A stretch of 64,000 nucleotides of DNA. Source: DASPPM01 sp052143835. GTDB taxonomy: Bacteria > Pseudomonadota > Alphaproteobacteria > JACZXZ01. This document shows, one piece after another, positions 17,161 to 26,407 of this stretch; the stretch's first letter is position 1; each line of letters opens with the position of its first letter. The stretch lies in contig JBKQRV010000142.1 of assembly GCA_052143835.1 (NCBI GenBank), positions 11,504 through 75,503 on the forward strand, read 5' to 3'. Under the pieces are notes generated by a model. It saw nothing but the letters and a program-made list of their open reading frames with translations. It had not been told where the DNA came from and did not search any database. The position numbers and the translations under genes were made by a program.

Positions 17161-19326
17161 GTGAGCATGCGTGAAACGAAGGGCATCGGCCGGCGCTCCT
17201 TCCTGGTGAGCACGGCCGCCGCCGGCGGGCTCATGCTCGGCTTCCGCCTACCCGGCCTCGCACAGGCACTCGCGGCCTCCGAGACGAGAGCCGCCGGCGA
17301 GGTGAATGCTTGGCTCCTCATCGCTCCCGACGACAGCGTCACCATCCGCGTGGCGCGCTCGGAGATGGGACAAGGCAGCTTCACCGCCCTTCCCATGCTC
17401 GTCGCCGAGGAGCTCGAGTGCGATTGGTCGAAGGTCAGGGCCGAATATGCCTCGGCGAGCGAGAATCTCGCGCGCAACCGCGTCTTCGGCTCGATGACGA
17501 CCGACGGCAGCCGCGCGATCCGCGACTCCCAGGAATATCTGCGCAAGGCGGGGGCCGCCGCGCGCGCGATGCTGCTCGAGGCCGCGGCCGAGAAATGGGG
17601 CGTGCCGCGCGCCGAGCTCACGGTCGAGAAGGGCGTCATCATGCACGGCGTCTCTGGCCGCCGGATGCGCTACGGCGAGATTGCCGAAGCCGCCGCCAAG
17701 ATGGCGCCGCCCCGGGAGGTGAAGCTGAAGGAGCCCGGCGAGTGGACGCTCATCGGCAAGCCGCAGAGGCGCCTCGATGTCGCCGACAAGGTCTTGGGCA
17801 AGCCGGTCTTCGGCATGGACGTCCGCCTTCCCGGAATGCTTTACGCGACGATCGCGCAATGCCCGGTCTTCGGCGGCAAGCTCAAGAGCTACGACGACAG
17901 CAAGATAAAGAGCATGAGCGGCGTGCGGCAGGTGGTGGCCCTGGCGGGCGCGGTCGCCGTCGTCGCCGACAGCTACTGGCAGGCCAAGCAGGCGCTCGAT
18001 GCGCTCCCGATCGCGTGGGACGAGGGCGCCAACGCCAAGGCGAGCGACGCCGGAATCAGGGCATACCTCGAGGACGGCTTGCGTGCTGGCTACGCCGTCG
18101 CCGCGCGTCGCGAAGGCGATGTCGAGGCAGCGCTCGCCGGCGCCGCCAAGGTGCTCGAAGCCGAGTATTTTGCCCCCTTCCTCAGCCACGCGACGATGGA
18201 GCCGATGAACGCCACGGCGCGCGTCGGCGCCGACAAGGTCGAGGTCTGGGCGCCCTCCCAGAACGCCGAGGCCTCGCTCGCCGCGGCGGCCGAGGCAGCC
18301 GGGGTCGATCCGCGCAAGGTCGAGGTTCACCTCACCATGCTGGGCGGCGGCTTCGGACGGCGGGTCGCCGCCCAGGATTACGTCAAGCAGGCCGTCGTCA
18401 TCTCGAAAGCCGCGGGCCGGCCGGTGAAACTGGTGTGGTCGCGCGAGGAGGACACGAGACACGACTTCTATCGCCCGGTGAGCATGGCGAAGTTCACCGC
18501 GGCACTCGACAAGGACGGCATGCCGATCGCGTGGCGGAATCGGGTCACGGGCCAATCGATCCTCGCCTTCATGAAGCCGAGCAGGGTCAGGCACGCCTAC
18601 GACGAGGAATTCCTCGAGGGGCTCGTGGACCTCCCTTACGGCATACCCAACATTCTCGTCGACTATGCGATGCGCAACACGCACGTGCCGGTCGGCTACT
18701 GGCGCTCGGTCAACCATTCGCAGAACGCCTTCTACGAGGAAAGCTTCCTCGACGAGGTGGCCCATGCGGGCGGCAAGGACCCCTACGAGCTGCGGCGCAT
18801 CCTGCTCAAGGACAAGCCGAAACAGCGCGCCGTGCTCGAGGCCGCGGCCAGGAAGGTCGAGTGGGAGAAGCCGCCGCCAAGCGGCGTCCACCGCGGCATC
18901 GCCTATCACGACGCCCGCGGCAGCCTCACCTGCCAGATCGCCGAGGTCTCCGTCGGTGCCAAGGGCGAGATCACGGTGCGCCGCATCGTTTGCGCCATCG
19001 ATCCCGGCCATGTCGTCAACCCGGACACGGTCGAGGCGCAGATCGAAAGCGGCATCGTCTACGGGCTTTCCGCAGCACTTTACGGCGAGATCACGATCAA
19101 GGACGGCCGCGTCGAGCAGTCGAATTTCGACAATTACCAGGTGCTGCGCATGAAGGAGATGCCGAAGATAGAGGTCGTGCAGGTGCCGAGCGGCGGATTC
19201 TGGGGCGGGATCGGCGAGGTAGGCGTGCCCGGCGCGGCCCCGGCGCTCTGCAACGCCATCTTTGCCGCGACGGGAAAGCGCATCCGCTCCTTGCCGCTCA
19301 AGAACCACGACCTGCGCTCGGCATGA
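17161..19326 (+). CDS. iorB: Molybdopterin-binding subunit of an isoquinoline 1-oxidoreductase-type hydroxylase
   Basis: The 721-residue protein begins with a twin-arginine signal (GRRSFLVSTAAAGG), so the folded complex is exported to the periplasm. Duplicated aldehyde oxidase/xanthine dehydrogenase large-subunit domains follow, with ARSEMGQGSFTALPMLVAEEL, MLGGGFGRR and GGFWGGIGEVGVPGAAPAL. The GIGEVGVPG loop carries the conserved active-site Glu. It hydroxylates N-heteroaromatics or oxidises aldehydes; the actual substrate is unknown. GGGAGG precedes GTG 17161; ATG 17167 is an alternative. Confidence 0.9.
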   Translation: MSMRETKGIGRRSFLVSTAAAGGLMLGFRLPGLAQALAASETRAAGEVNAWLLIAPDDSVTIRVARSEMGQGSFTALPMLVAEELECDWSKVRAEYASASENLARNRVFGSMTTDGSRAIRDSQEYLRKAGAAARAMLLEAAAEKWGVPRAELTVEKGVIMHGVSGRRMRYGEIAEAAAKMAPPREVKLKEPGEWTLIGKPQRRLDVADKVLGKPVFGMDVRLPGMLYATIAQCPVFGGKLKSYDDSKIKSMSGVRQVVALAGAVAVVADSYWQAKQALDALPIAWDEGANAKASDAGIRAYLEDGLRAGYAVAARREGDVEAALAGAAKVLEAEYFAPFLSHATMEPMNATARVGADKVEVWAPSQNAEASLAAAAEAAGVDPRKVEVHLTMLGGGFGRRVAAQDYVKQAVVISKAAGRPVKLVWSREEDTRHDFYRPVSMAKFTAALDKDGMPIAWRNRVTGQSILAFMKPSRVRHAYDEEFLEGLVDLPYGIPNILVDYAMRNTHVPVGYWRSVNHSQNAFYEESFLDEVAHAGGKDPYELRRILLKDKPKQRAVLEAAARKVEWEKPPPSGVHRGIAYHDARGSLTCQIAEVSVGAKGEITVRRIVCAIDPGHVVNPDTVEAQIESGIVYGLSAALYGEITIKDGRVEQSNFDNYQVLRMKEMPKIEVVQVPSGGFWGGIGEVGVPGAAPALCNAIFAATGKRIRSLPLKNHDLRSA

Positions 19327-19375
19327 TCCGCGAGCGAGGACGGCGTTGCCGCCCTCCCGCCTGACCGAGGTGCCC

Positions 19376-21193
19376 TCAGGGCCTCGCGCTTGGCTCTTTC
19401 GTCGCCCTGCGGATGGCGTAGAGCGAGACGTTGCCGTAGCCCTTGGCGAGCGGCACGCTGCCGACGTAATCGCGCGCGTAGGGCGCGTTCGTCTCGAGCG
19501 CCAGCGCCGCGGCAAAGGGCTCGGTGACGTAGACCGAGCCGACCGGGGTGATCGGCTCGATGCGCGCCGCGCGGGTGACGTGGGCGCCGAAGAAGGAGGT
19601 GCGATCGAGCACCGGGTCGGTCATCTCGTTGACCGGCCCGTAGTGGCAGCCGATGCGCAGCGCCGTGTTCGCCGGCAAAGCGCTCCGCGCCAAATCGACG
19701 CGCGCCACGCGCTCCTGGATGGCAAGCGCGCAGGCGGTCGCCGCCTCGACATCGTCGAAGACGATGAAGAGCCCGTCGCCCCAGGTATTGCACCACAGCA
19801 CGTGCTCGCGAAAGCCGCGGATCGCACCCCCCATCGCACCCAGTATCTCTTGCACGAAGGCCGGGATTTGCCGCTCCGTGAGCTTGCTGAAGCCGCGCAC
19901 GTCGCCGAAGAGAAAGGCGCAGAGCCGCCGCCCCTCGCCCGCGAGCGGCCCGCTCGGCCCCTCCGGCACCTCCGTGCAAGGCCGCCCAGTGCCGTCGGGT
20001 GCAATGATCAAGGTGGGATGCCCGGCCATGCGCCAGATGCGCACTTCCGCCCCCGTGCCGGCCAAGCCGTGCGAATGGTCGGGCGGCGTGCCGTCCCATA
20101 AGGCGATCTGCATTGCCTTGCCGTCGAGGAAGTCGGCGCGCTGCAAGGCCAGCCCCATGGCGTAGCGGCCGCCATAGGAGAAGAGCGCGCTCGAGCCGGC
20201 GAAATCGTCGCTCGTCGCCACGACCACGCGGCTCGCGCGCGCGAGGCAGGCCTCGAAACGCTCGAGCCAGCGCTGCCCCGCGGGCGCCACCGAGACCGCG
20301 CGGAACTCGTTGAGCTCGAAAGGGATGACGAGATGAAGCTCGGCCCCGCGCGCGAGCAGCGCCTCGGCGAAGATCACGTCGGCCCCCGCCGCGAGCGAGC
20401 CGTAGCCGTAACCGACGTCTCGTTCCGCGAGCGCCTCGCTGATCGCGCGGGCCGCGGCCGGCTCGTCGCTCTCCTTGAAGTGCCGCCCGATGAGATGGCC
20501 GACGTAATGGATGACGGGTGCGGGTGCGAGCGGTGCGAGGATGCCCTCGTCGAGACCGAGCTGGCGGCAGGTCCGGCGCAGCTGGCGCCGCGTCGCCGCG
20601 CGCGCCTGCGTATCGACCGGGCGCACATCGGCGGCGCGGCCGATGAGCGCGCGCGCGGCAGCGACATTGCCGAGAATCAATTGCGCTTCGGCCTGCGTGG
20701 CCAGGCCGTAATAGTCGTCGGCCTTGCAGACCGCGAGCACCGCCTCCGCCGTGCGGCGCGCTTCGGCGTCGCGGCCGGCCCAGAGCAGGAGGGCCGCGGC
20801 ATTGACGCCGGGATAGGGGTCGCGGGTCAGCGTGAAGACCTGGGCGTAGGCGGCGGCGGCGGCCTCCAACCGCTCGTTGCGCCGGCTCGAGGAGTCGGCG
20901 AGCGCCACATCCTTGAGCAGGCGCGCCTGGAGCGAGGGAAGGTCGACCGCAAGTTTGGCGTCGTCCGTTGCCGCCTCGCCCAGCGCCCACTTGCCGTAGA
21001 GGTCGAGCGCGCGCGCGGTGGCGCCGGCACGCGCCATGGCGAGGAGCGCACGATGCTTGTAGGCGAGAGCATCCGGGAATTCCTCGACGGCGCGATGGGC
21101 GAGATCGCAGGCGACGATCAGGTCGCCCCGCCGCATCGCCGCGTCGATCTCGGCGAGGCGTGCCGCCCCCTCTTCACCCCCTTGCGCCGTCAT
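19376..21193 (-). CDS. TPR-S-like/SLOG-like/class III nucleotidyl cyclase fusion protein
   Basis: This 605-residue protein has three parts. Residues about 10-215 are helical TPR-like repeats of the TPR-S (TRAFs-binding) type. Residues about 228-375 look like a SLOG/LOG Rossmann domain, with GYGSLAAGADVIFAEALL and LHLVIPFELNEF. Residues about 425-600 are a class III cyclase with the metal Asp motifs FGDVRGFSK (Asp431) and WGDGLFIVF (Asp473). The usual transition-state Asn before AAR is Thr (HVTRAARIE) while the Arg is kept, so activity or product may be unusual. It probably makes or senses a cyclic nucleotide. It is divergent from the STAND protein gene. ATG 21193 is preceded by GAGGGAG. Confidence 0.8.
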   Translation of the reverse strand: MTAQGGEEGAARLAEIDAAMRRGDLIVACDLAHRAVEEFPDALAYKHRALLAMARAGATARALDLYGKWALGEAATDDAKLAVDLPSLQARLLKDVALADSSSRRNERLEAAAAAYAQVFTLTRDPYPGVNAAALLLWAGRDAEARRTAEAVLAVCKADDYYGLATQAEAQLILGNVAAARALIGRAADVRPVDTQARAATRRQLRRTCRQLGLDEGILAPLAPAPVIHYVGHLIGRHFKESDEPAAARAISEALAERDVGYGYGSLAAGADVIFAEALLARGAELHLVIPFELNEFRAVSVAPAGQRWLERFEACLARASRVVVATSDDFAGSSALFSYGGRYAMGLALQRADFLDGKAMQIALWDGTPPDHSHGLAGTGAEVRIWRMAGHPTLIIAPDGTGRPCTEVPEGPSGPLAGEGRRLCAFLFGDVRGFSKLTERQIPAFVQEILGAMGGAIRGFREHVLWCNTWGDGLFIVFDDVEAATACALAIQERVARVDLARSALPANTALRIGCHYGPVNEMTDPVLDRTSFFGAHVTRAARIEPITPVGSVYVTEPFAAALALETNAPYARDYVGSVPLAKGYGNVSLYAIRRATKEPSARP

Positions 21194-21467
21194 GCTCCCT
21201 CTGACGTTGTCCGCCCTTCCGCAGGAAGGCGGCATTTCCTCGCGGCAGAGCACGCCACCCGCCGCGAGAGAGCATAGCCGACCCCTCGCCCTCGGCGAAA
21301 GCCGCTAATTGGCCCGGGCGGCCTGCCATCGCGATTCAGCGCTTGTCCTTTGCCGTGTTACACTTTCGGCCGTCGCGGAGAGGCGCGTTGCAGAGGGGTC
21401 GGCCGCAGCGCCCCGAGGCTGGATGCTCTCTTGGAAGTCATCCGCCCGGGCAAGAGGAACCAACCGA

Positions 21468-24400
21468 ATGGCAGAACCGCTCAGGATCTTCATCTCCTCG
21501 CCCGGCGACGTCGAGGAGGAGCGTCGGCGCGCGGCAATCGTCGTGGGCAGGCTCGCCCGCGAATTCGCGCGCTTCTTCGAGATCAAGCCGGTGCTTTGGG
21601 AATACGAGCCCATGCTCGCATCGGGCCACTTCCAGGACATCATCGAGCCGCCTTCGCGCTCCGACATCGAGGTGGTGATTCTGTGGTCGCGCCTCGGCAC
21701 GCCGCTGCCGGCCGAGCGTTACCGCGGGATCGATGGACGGGCACCCGTCACCGGCACGGAATGGGAGTTCGAGGACGCGCTCAAGGCCCACCGCGAGCGA
21801 GGTGCTCCGGACCTCCTGGTCTACCGCAAGAAGACCAAGGGAATCGCCGAGTTCGACAGCACGGAAGAGCTCGAGGCGGCGGCACTTCAGCGCAAGGCGC
21901 TCGAGCAGTTCTGGGAGCGCTACTTCGGCAGCGCTCAGAGCGGCTTCAAGGCGGCGTTCAACCTCTTCACCGACCGCGACGAGTTCGAGCAAATGCTCGA
22001 GTCGCACCTGAGGACGCTCATCCGCGAGCGCCTGCCGCGGCTCGCGGAGTCGCGCCGAGCCTCCGCCGAGATCGCCTGGCACCAAGGCTCGCCCTATCGC
22101 GGGCTCCAGTACTTCGATCTCGAGCACGCGCCGATCTTCTTCGGCCGCGCGCGCGCGCAACGCCAAGTGACCGAGGCGCTGGCGCGCCGCGCGGCAGAGG
22201 GCTCTGCCTTCGTGCTCGTCTTGGGCATGAGCGGCTGCGGCAAGTCCTCGCTCGTGCGCGCCGGCGTGCTGCCCGAGCTGATGACGCCGGGCGTGGTGAG
22301 CGGCGTCGGGATGTGGCGGCACTGCGTGTTCCGGCCGAGCGAAGGCGAGGGCGACCTGATCGGCGGGCTGATCCGGGCGCTGTCGGAGCGGGAGCAGGCT
22401 CTGCCCGAGCTCTTGGAGGGCGGCCTCAGCGTCGAGCAGGTGAGCGCTCTTGTGCGCGACGTGCCGCATCAGGCGACCGTGACGATCGCACCGAGCCTCA
22501 AGCGCGCGGCCGAGCGCGTCAAGGGTATCGCCGGCGAGGGCCGCCTCATCCTCGTCATCGACCAATTGGAGGAGATGTTCTCGCTCCCCTCGGTCGACAA
22601 GGAGGCGCGCGAGCGCTTCGTGACGCTCATCGCAGCCCTTGCGGAGAGCCGGGTCGTGTGGGTGATCGGCGTGATGCGCAGCGACTTCTACCACCGCGCC
22701 GCCGAGTTGCCGGTCCTCGTGCGGCTTGCGGCCGGCCGGGGAAGCTACCTGCTCACCGAGCCGACCGCGCCGGAGATCGCGGAGATGATCAATCAACCGG
22801 CCGCCGCCGCCGGGCTCGCCTTCGAGGTGGACGCGGAAAGCGGCGAGCGGCTTGACCGGGTGCTGCAGGAAGCGGCGGCCCGCGAGCCGGGCGCCTTGCC
22901 GCTTCTCGAGTTCGCGCTCGACCAGCTCTATCGCAAGGACATCGAGGAGAAGCACGGCGAGGTCCTGACCTTCGCGAGCTACCGCGATCTCGGCGAGCTA
23001 AGGGGTGCGGTGGCGCGCCACGCGGACGAGGTGTGCGACGCCTTGCCGGCGGACGCGCGAGCGGCGCTTCCGAGCGTATTGCGCGCGCTGGTCACCGTGG
23101 GGTCGGGGGAGGACCGCGCCACCGCGCGCGCGGTGCGTCGCGACGAGATCGGCGCCAATGCGGCGCGGGCCGCCGTCATCGACCGCTTGATCGAGGCGCG
23201 CCTGCTCGTGAGCAGCGAAGAGGAGGGTGCCGGACAGGTTCGTCTCGCGCACGACATGCTCATCGCAAGCTGGCCGCGCCTCAGGGATCTCGTGGCCGAG
23301 GATCGCGACTTCCTGCGCACGCGCGAGCGGGTCGACCAGGCGGCGGTGGAATGGGAGCGGCGCGGCCGGGCCGACGATTTCCTTTTGCCGGGCGGCCGCT
23401 CGCTCGCCGAGGCGGAGGACCTGCTCGCGCGGCGCAGCGAGGATATCGAGAGCCGCGACCGCCTCTTCATCGAGACCTCGGTTCGGCGCGAGCGCGCGCA
23501 GCGGGAGCGGCGGCTGAAACAAACGCGCGCGGTCGCCGCCGTGATGGGGCTGCTCGCCGTGGTCGCCGCCGGCTTCGGCTGGTACGCCTACGACCGCCGC
23601 GCCGCGGCGGAGCGCAATTACGAGATCGCCGTGCGCGCGGCTCAAACGCTCGTTCGCGACGTGGCGGACCGCCTGCGCAACCTCGGCCTGCCCGCAGCCA
23701 GCGTGCGCGACATCCTGACGAGCGCCGAATCGCTTTACAAAGACCTCACTCTCGACGCCGCCTCGCGGCCCGACCTTCTCGGCCGGAAGGCGGAGACGCT
23801 GATGTCGCTCGCCGACACCTACGCGGCACTCGGGGATACCGGTGCCGAGCGCAAGCGGGCCGAAGAGGCGCGCGCGGCCTTCCTCGATCTCATCGCAAAG
23901 CACCCGAACGATACGACCTGGCAGCGCGACCTTTCCGTCAGCCAAAACAAGGTCGGAGACGCGCTTCGCGCCCAAGGTGATCTGGCCGGCGCGCTTGAGA
24001 GCTATCGCGCCGGCCTGGATACCACGGAGAAGCTCGCGGCGCGCGATGCTTCCAACGCCGTCTGGCAGCGCGATCTCGCCATCAGCCACGAGCGCATCGG
24101 CGACACGCTCACCGCGGAAGGAGACCTCGGCGGCGCGCTCGCCAGCTATCGCAAGGGCCTCGCGATCCACGAGGCGCTGGCGAAACGCAATCCCTCCGAT
24201 AGCGAGGGGCAGCGCGACCTTTCAGTCAGCGACAACAAGATCGGCGACGCGCTCCGCAATGGCGGAGAGCCGGCGGAGGCGCTCAAGAGCTACCGCGCCG
24301 GCTTGGCGATCATGGAAGCGCTCACGGCGAAGGATCCCTCGAACACGCAGTGGCTGCGCGACCTCGCCATCAGCCACGAGCGGATCGGCAATGTACTCCG

Positions 24401-25724
24401 CATCCAGGGCGACGAGACGGAGGCGCTTGCGAGCTACCGCAAGAGCCTCGCGATTCACGAGCAACTTGCGGCGCGCGACTTGTCCAACACGGTGTGGCAG
24501 CTCGACGTCTCCATCGGCAACGAGAGGATCGGCGACATGCTCGCCAGCCAGGGCAATCTCGCGGAGGCGCTCAAGAGCTACCGCACGTCCCTCGGGACGC
24601 GAGAGAGGCTGGTGGCGCGCGATCCCTCCAATTCCGACTGGCAGCGCGATCTCTCGGTTGGCGAAAACAAGGTGGGGGACGTGCTCCGCGTCCAGGGCGA
24701 TGCGAAGGGCGCGCTTGCCAGCTATCGCACGGGCCTCGACATCATGGAGAAGCTCGTGGCGCGGGATCCCTCGAATGCCGGCTGGCAGCGGGATGTCTCA
24801 ATCAGCTACGAGCGGATCGGCGATGCGCTGGCCGCCCAGGGAAACCAAGGAGAGGCGCTGGCGAGCTATCGCAAGAGCCTCGATATTCGCGAGAAGCTTG
24901 CCGCGCGCGACCCATCCAACATCGGCTGGACCTACGACCTGTCCATCAGCAATACCAAGATCGGCGACGCGCTCCGCGCACAAGGGGACCAGGACGGAGC
25001 GCTTGCGAGCTATCGCACGGAGCTCGCGATCGTCGAGAAGCTGGCGGCGCGCGACCCCACGAACGCGGAGTGGCAGCGCGACGTCTCCGTCGGGCAAAAC
25101 CGCATCGGCGACGTGCTCCGCGCGAAGAACGACTTGGGGGGAGCGCTCGCGAGCTATCGTACCGGTCTTGCGGTCATGGAGAAGCTCTCGGCGCGCGATC
25201 GTGCGAACGCGCTTTGGCAGCACGATCTCTGCGTCAGCTACGAGCGCATCGGCGACGTGCTGGCGCTTCAACGGGATCCCGCGGGGGCGCTCGCATACTA
25301 TCGGCAGGAGCTCGAGCTCATCGGCAAGCTTGCGGCGGCCAATCCCTCGAACCTCTCCTGGCAGCGCGAGCTCTACCTCACGCAAAACCGCGTCGGCAAC
25401 GCGCTTGCCGCAACGGGTGATCAGGCGGGAGCGCTCGCGAGCTTTCGCGCCGGCCTTGAGACCATTTCGCCGCTGGCATCGCGCGATCCATCCAACACCG
25501 GCGAGCAGCACGATCTCGCCGTCAGCCACGAGCGGATCGCGAGCGCGCTGAGCGCGCTCGGGAACCAGGCCGAGGCGCTTGCAAGCTACAATAGGAGCCT
25601 CGAAATCATCGAGACGCTCCTCGCGAAGCAGCCGTCGAATACACTCTGGCAGCATGATCGCTCCTATTTGCGCGGCGAAATCGGGACTCTCGCAAAAAAT
25701 TCGCCAAGCGGTTCCGCCCAATGA
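21468..25724 (+). CDS. DUF4062-nSTAND1 NTPase-transmembrane-TPR giant signalling protein
   Basis: The 1418-residue product starts with a DUF4062 domain (LRIFISSPGDVEEERR, residues about 1-115), a TIR-like fold common in conflict and signalling proteins. From about residue 205 a STAND-type NTPase follows: SPYRGLQYFDLEHAPIFFGR, Walker A GMSGCGKSSL near 253, and Walker B LILVIDQLEEMF near 361. A single membrane helix (residues about 686-708) comes next, then twelve 48-residue TPR units and a partial one. The N-terminal modules are probably cytoplasmic and the TPR array periplasmic. STAND proteins switch by NTP-dependent oligomerisation, so the TPR tail would be the sensor. ATG 21468 is chosen because it opens directly into DUF4062; AGAGG lies upstream. 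Confidence 0.85.
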   Translation: MAEPLRIFISSPGDVEEERRRAAIVVGRLAREFARFFEIKPVLWEYEPMLASGHFQDIIEPPSRSDIEVVILWSRLGTPLPAERYRGIDGRAPVTGTEWEFEDALKAHRERGAPDLLVYRKKTKGIAEFDSTEELEAAALQRKALEQFWERYFGSAQSGFKAAFNLFTDRDEFEQMLESHLRTLIRERLPRLAESRRASAEIAWHQGSPYRGLQYFDLEHAPIFFGRARAQRQVTEALARRAAEGSAFVLVLGMSGCGKSSLVRAGVLPELMTPGVVSGVGMWRHCVFRPSEGEGDLIGGLIRALSEREQALPELLEGGLSVEQVSALVRDVPHQATVTIAPSLKRAAERVKGIAGEGRLILVIDQLEEMFSLPSVDKEARERFVTLIAALAESRVVWVIGVMRSDFYHRAAELPVLVRLAAGRGSYLLTEPTAPEIAEMINQPAAAAGLAFEVDAESGERLDRVLQEAAAREPGALPLLEFALDQLYRKDIEEKHGEVLTFASYRDLGELRGAVARHADEVCDALPADARAALPSVLRALVTVGSGEDRATARAVRRDEIGANAARAAVIDRLIEARLLVSSEEEGAGQVRLAHDMLIASWPRLRDLVAEDRDFLRTRERVDQAAVEWERRGRADDFLLPGGRSLAEAEDLLARRSEDIESRDRLFIETSVRRERAQRERRLKQTRAVAAVMGLLAVVAAGFGWYAYDRRAAAERNYEIAVRAAQTLVRDVADRLRNLGLPAASVRDILTSAESLYKDLTLDAASRPDLLGRKAETLMSLADTYAALGDTGAERKRAEEARAAFLDLIAKHPNDTTWQRDLSVSQNKVGDALRAQGDLAGALESYRAGLDTTEKLAARDASNAVWQRDLAISHERIGDTLTAEGDLGGALASYRKGLAIHEALAKRNPSDSEGQRDLSVSDNKIGDALRNGGEPAEALKSYRAGLAIMEALTAKDPSNTQWLRDLAISHERIGNVLRIQGDETEALASYRKSLAIHEQLAARDLSNTVWQLDVSIGNERIGDMLASQGNLAEALKSYRTSLGTRERLVARDPSNSDWQRDLSVGENKVGDVLRVQGDAKGALASYRTGLDIMEKLVARDPSNAGWQRDVSISYERIGDALAAQGNQGEALASYRKSLDIREKLAARDPSNIGWTYDLSISNTKIGDALRAQGDQDGALASYRTELAIVEKLAARDPTNAEWQRDVSVGQNRIGDVLRAKNDLGGALASYRTGLAVMEKLSARDRANALWQHDLCVSYERIGDVLALQRDPAGALAYYRQELELIGKLAAANPSNLSWQRELYLTQNRVGNALAATGDQAGALASFRAGLETISPLASRDPSNTGEQHDLAVSHERIASALSALGNQAEALASYNRSLEIIETLLAKQPSNTLWQHDRSYLRGEIGTLAKNSPSGSAQ
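23910..25720 (+). repeat. Coding tandem repeats, twelve 144-base TPR units plus a partial unit
   Basis: The TGG codon of the WQRD motif recurs every 144 bases: the first is at 23919 and the thirteenth at 25647, exactly 12 x 144 bases apart. Each unit encodes 48 residues with the core IGDxLRAQGDxxGALASYR and EKLAARDPS. Neighbouring units tend to alternate between a QNK/ENK-type and a HER/YER-type helix, suggesting growth by duplication of two-unit blocks. Confidence 0.92.
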
Positions 25725-25755
25725 GAGCCCTCAGCTGCGCCGCCGAGCCGGAACC

Positions 25756-26232
25756 ATGAGCAACGCCTATCTCTTGATCAGGACCATTCACATCCTGAGC
25801 GCCACCCTGCTCCTCGGCACCGGCATCGGAACGGCTTTCCACATGTGGTTCGCCCATCGTACGGGCGACCTGCACGCGATCGCGGCGGTGTCCGCCAACG
25901 TCGTGCTGGCGGATTTTCTCTTCACCACGCCCGCAATCATCGCGCAGCCGCTGAGCGGCGTCGCCCTCATCTGGCTCCAGCACGGCGATCCCTGGGCGCC
26001 CTGGCTCATTGCGTCCTACGCCCTCTTTGTCGTCGCAGGCACGTGCTGGCTGGCCATCGTCGGACTGCAGATCAGGGTGCGCGATCTCGCCCGCGCGGCG
26101 CTTGCGGCGGGACGGCCGCTCCCCCCCGAATACCACCACTCGATGCGGCTCTGGTTCAGACTCGGCTGGCCGGCCCTCGCGGCCGTGCTGGCGATCTTCT
26201 GGTTGATGACGGCGCAGCCGCGGCTTTGGTAG
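25756..26232 (+). CDS. DUF2269 family integral membrane protein
   Basis: The 158-residue product begins with the DUF2269 signature YLLIRTIHILSATLLLGTGIG. It has four likely membrane helices, including FTTPAIIAQPLSGVALIWL and WLIASYALFVVAGTCWLAI. The role of the family is unknown. It lies 31 bases after the STAND gene on the same strand, so read-through is possible, although functional linkage is doubtful. Confidence 0.85.
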   Translation: MSNAYLLIRTIHILSATLLLGTGIGTAFHMWFAHRTGDLHAIAAVSANVVLADFLFTTPAIIAQPLSGVALIWLQHGDPWAPWLIASYALFVVAGTCWLAIVGLQIRVRDLARAALAAGRPLPPEYHHSMRLWFRLGWPALAAVLAIFWLMTAQPRLW

Positions 26233-26288
26233 GTGCCGGCGCCGACGCGCGCTCGAACGCCGCGAAGCCGGCCCGCCCGGGTCCCTAT

Positions 26289-26302
26289 TTGATTCAGATC
26301 AA
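26289..26302 (+). promoter_or_regulatory. Perfect FNR/FixK/DNR-type box
   Basis: TTGATTCAGATCAA is a perfect TTGAT-N4-ATCAA site, recognised by CRP/FNR-family oxygen or nitric oxide regulators. It lies 105 bases before the oxygenase-like gene at 26408. A possible -10 (TATCGC, 26320-26325) places the site near -37 to -41, the usual position for activation. The DUF2269 gene upstream ends at 26232, so the oxygenase-like gene is the only obvious target. Confidence 0.65.
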
Positions 26303-26407
26303 TGCGCGTTCCAGGCACCTATCGCATCCCCTCACGCTAACCCCAGCAGTCGGCGCGCCTCATAGCGTGGGCGATCCACGAAGGTGTGAGCCGCAGGACG
26401 GAGGCAG

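Noticed and set aside
17248..19515. A 755-residue minus-strand open frame
   Set aside because: It is the mirror of the molybdenum hydroxylase large subunit gene and has no conserved motifs.
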